IMG/VR virus record: IMGVR_UViG_3300044949_002300 | Coordinates: 1-20,682 of that record | Reading direction: 5' to 3' (one strand) | Length of the DNA stretch: 20,682 nucleotides | From: a virus | Shown: positions 19,988-20,682 of the stretch, in pieces | How positions within the stretch are numbered: the first letter of the stretch is position 1 | How the letters are laid out: each line of letters opens with the position of its first letter | Notes under the pieces: model-generated | The model's input: the letters and a program-made list of their open reading frames with translations, nothing else | Databases searched by the model: none | Told to the model about the DNA's origin: nothing | Program-made: the position numbers and the translations under genes

Positions 19988-20682
19988 AAACGCCACAGTT
20001 TTCGATTTGAGTATAATACTCAGCAACTATACAAAGCCAGTCTTCCCGTAAAGAATCGAGAAATCTGCGAGATATCTTAAATACCTGAGTACGAACAGGT
20101 GTTGATACAAGAATTGCAGCCTGTTGTACTTTCATGCCAAGTGTTTGTTCAATTGCTATGTCATAAGCAGCTAGTTGTTTACAAGTTTTTTTGAATTTGA
20201 GATGACCCCCGAGAAGATCACGCCATTCAGGCGAACCCTTCTCCAGGTCTTTAGGCCACTTGCGGCTATAGGGTTTGACGCTGGTCTTTAAGTCTGCGAG
20301 CGTCAGTTTGTTATTGGCAACAGCAATAATGTCAGGAGCGCCAGCCCAAGCACGACCTTCATCGTCGCAACCCCAGACACGAGCAACGTCGTCAGAACCA
20401 ATAGTGAAATCAAATTTGTCCAGAACGGGGGATTCTGCCCAAAGCACTTCTTGGAACTGATCCAAAATTGCTGGCATACCGGCCCAAAAGTCCGCATAGT
20501 CTTCTTTAATTTCTGGCTCTTTATTTCCTTTGAGATACTGCTCCATGCCGTAGTGGATGGCAGTTCCCCTTTCGGCGGCAGCTTCTTTGACACCTGGATT
20601 TGCTTTCGACCACATTTCAAGCTTCCGTTTATTTGCTTCGGAAGCTGTTTCGCTGATGATTGTGGTTACGGACGGCGCAGGT
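19968..20682 (-). CDS. RecB/Cas4-like PD-(D/E)XK exonuclease (5' end beyond window)
   Basis: The frame is open from the right edge of the window, so the start is missing; a Met at 20615 is internal. The visible 237 residues begin PAPSVTTIISETASEANK, the usual N-terminal motif of this family. Then come RGTAIHYGMEQYL, GAPDIIAV and LTLADLKTSVKP (the catalytic D...DxK), and KQLAAYDIAIEQ (the QxxxY motif). Phage proteins of this type are 5'-3' exonucleases used in DNA replication, recombination or breakdown of host DNA. It ends GVYDPDLI-stop, and the endonuclease VII gene begins within its last 20 bases. Family assignment is firm; the exact role is inferred. Confidence 0.88.
   Translation of the reverse strand, partial: PAPSVTTIISETASEANKRKLEMWSKANPGVKEAAAERGTAIHYGMEQYLKGNKEPEIKEDYADFWAGMPAILDQFQEVLWAESPVLDKFDFTIGSDDVARVWGCDDEGRAWAGAPDIIAVANNKLTLADLKTSVKPYSRKWPKDLEKGSPEWRDLLGGHLKFKKTCKQLAAYDIAIEQTLGMKVQQAAILVSTPVRTQVFKISRRFLDSLREDWLCIVAEYYTQIENCGVYDPDLI

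Noticed and set aside
19988-20026. The earlier in-frame start for the endonuclease VII-like gene
   Set aside because: It lies wholly inside the exonuclease gene and adds 13 residues not typical of the family; the ATG at 19987 starts the conserved part.

Overview
This window looks like a piece of a tailed-phage genome, most likely a phage of a picocyanobacterium. The host is inferred from gene content: an S-adenosylmethionine decarboxylase (speD), a sugar-active cupin with a glycosyltransferase, LamG/SPRY adhesion proteins and short phage proteins of the kind seen in cyanophages. No rRNA, tRNA, integrase, insertion sequence or CRISPR array was found. The window starts inside one gene (bases 1-54) and ends inside another (past 20682).

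Left arm (1 to 10595, all on +): virion adhesion and lysis. A 1086-residue LamG/SPRY adhesin is followed by two similar three-gene cassettes. Each has a tail-assembly-chaperone-like gene, a repeat-rich short fibre gene (start MxYG) and a beta-propeller gene: 3368-6212 and 6552-8722. A two-domain endolysin follows (glucosaminidase plus M15 peptidase), with an HNH endonuclease gene overlapping its 3' end and a 53-residue protein.

Right arm (10596 to 20682, mostly on -): from right to left it carries a RecB/Cas4-like exonuclease (cut by the window end), an endonuclease VII-type HNH gene, three small proteins, a prim-pol/SF3 helicase replication protein, speD, a GT-B glycosyltransferase and a cupin that ends at a clear terminator. 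Two more HNH genes, a beta-sandwich protein and two small proteins follow. Two + islands interrupt this arm: an HNH/AP2 endonuclease at 14909-15451 and a very basic Pro/Lys/Arg-rich protein at 19132-19569. Short stop/start overlaps (ATGA, GTGA, TAATG, TGATG) indicate translational coupling in both arms.

The most striking signal concerns the endonuclease genes. Five HNH-type genes lie within about 10 kb, and two are flanked by a second copy of the 3' end of the gene they adjoin. At speD, the intact gene is followed by a convergent HNH gene and then by a diverged C-terminal speD remnant that begins right after the active-site Ser/His region. At the exonuclease, the inserted endonuclease VII gene ends with the same PDLI-stop codons as the exonuclease it follows. 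This suggests endonuclease units that enter a gene and supply a replacement 3' end, so that the invaded gene stays functional.
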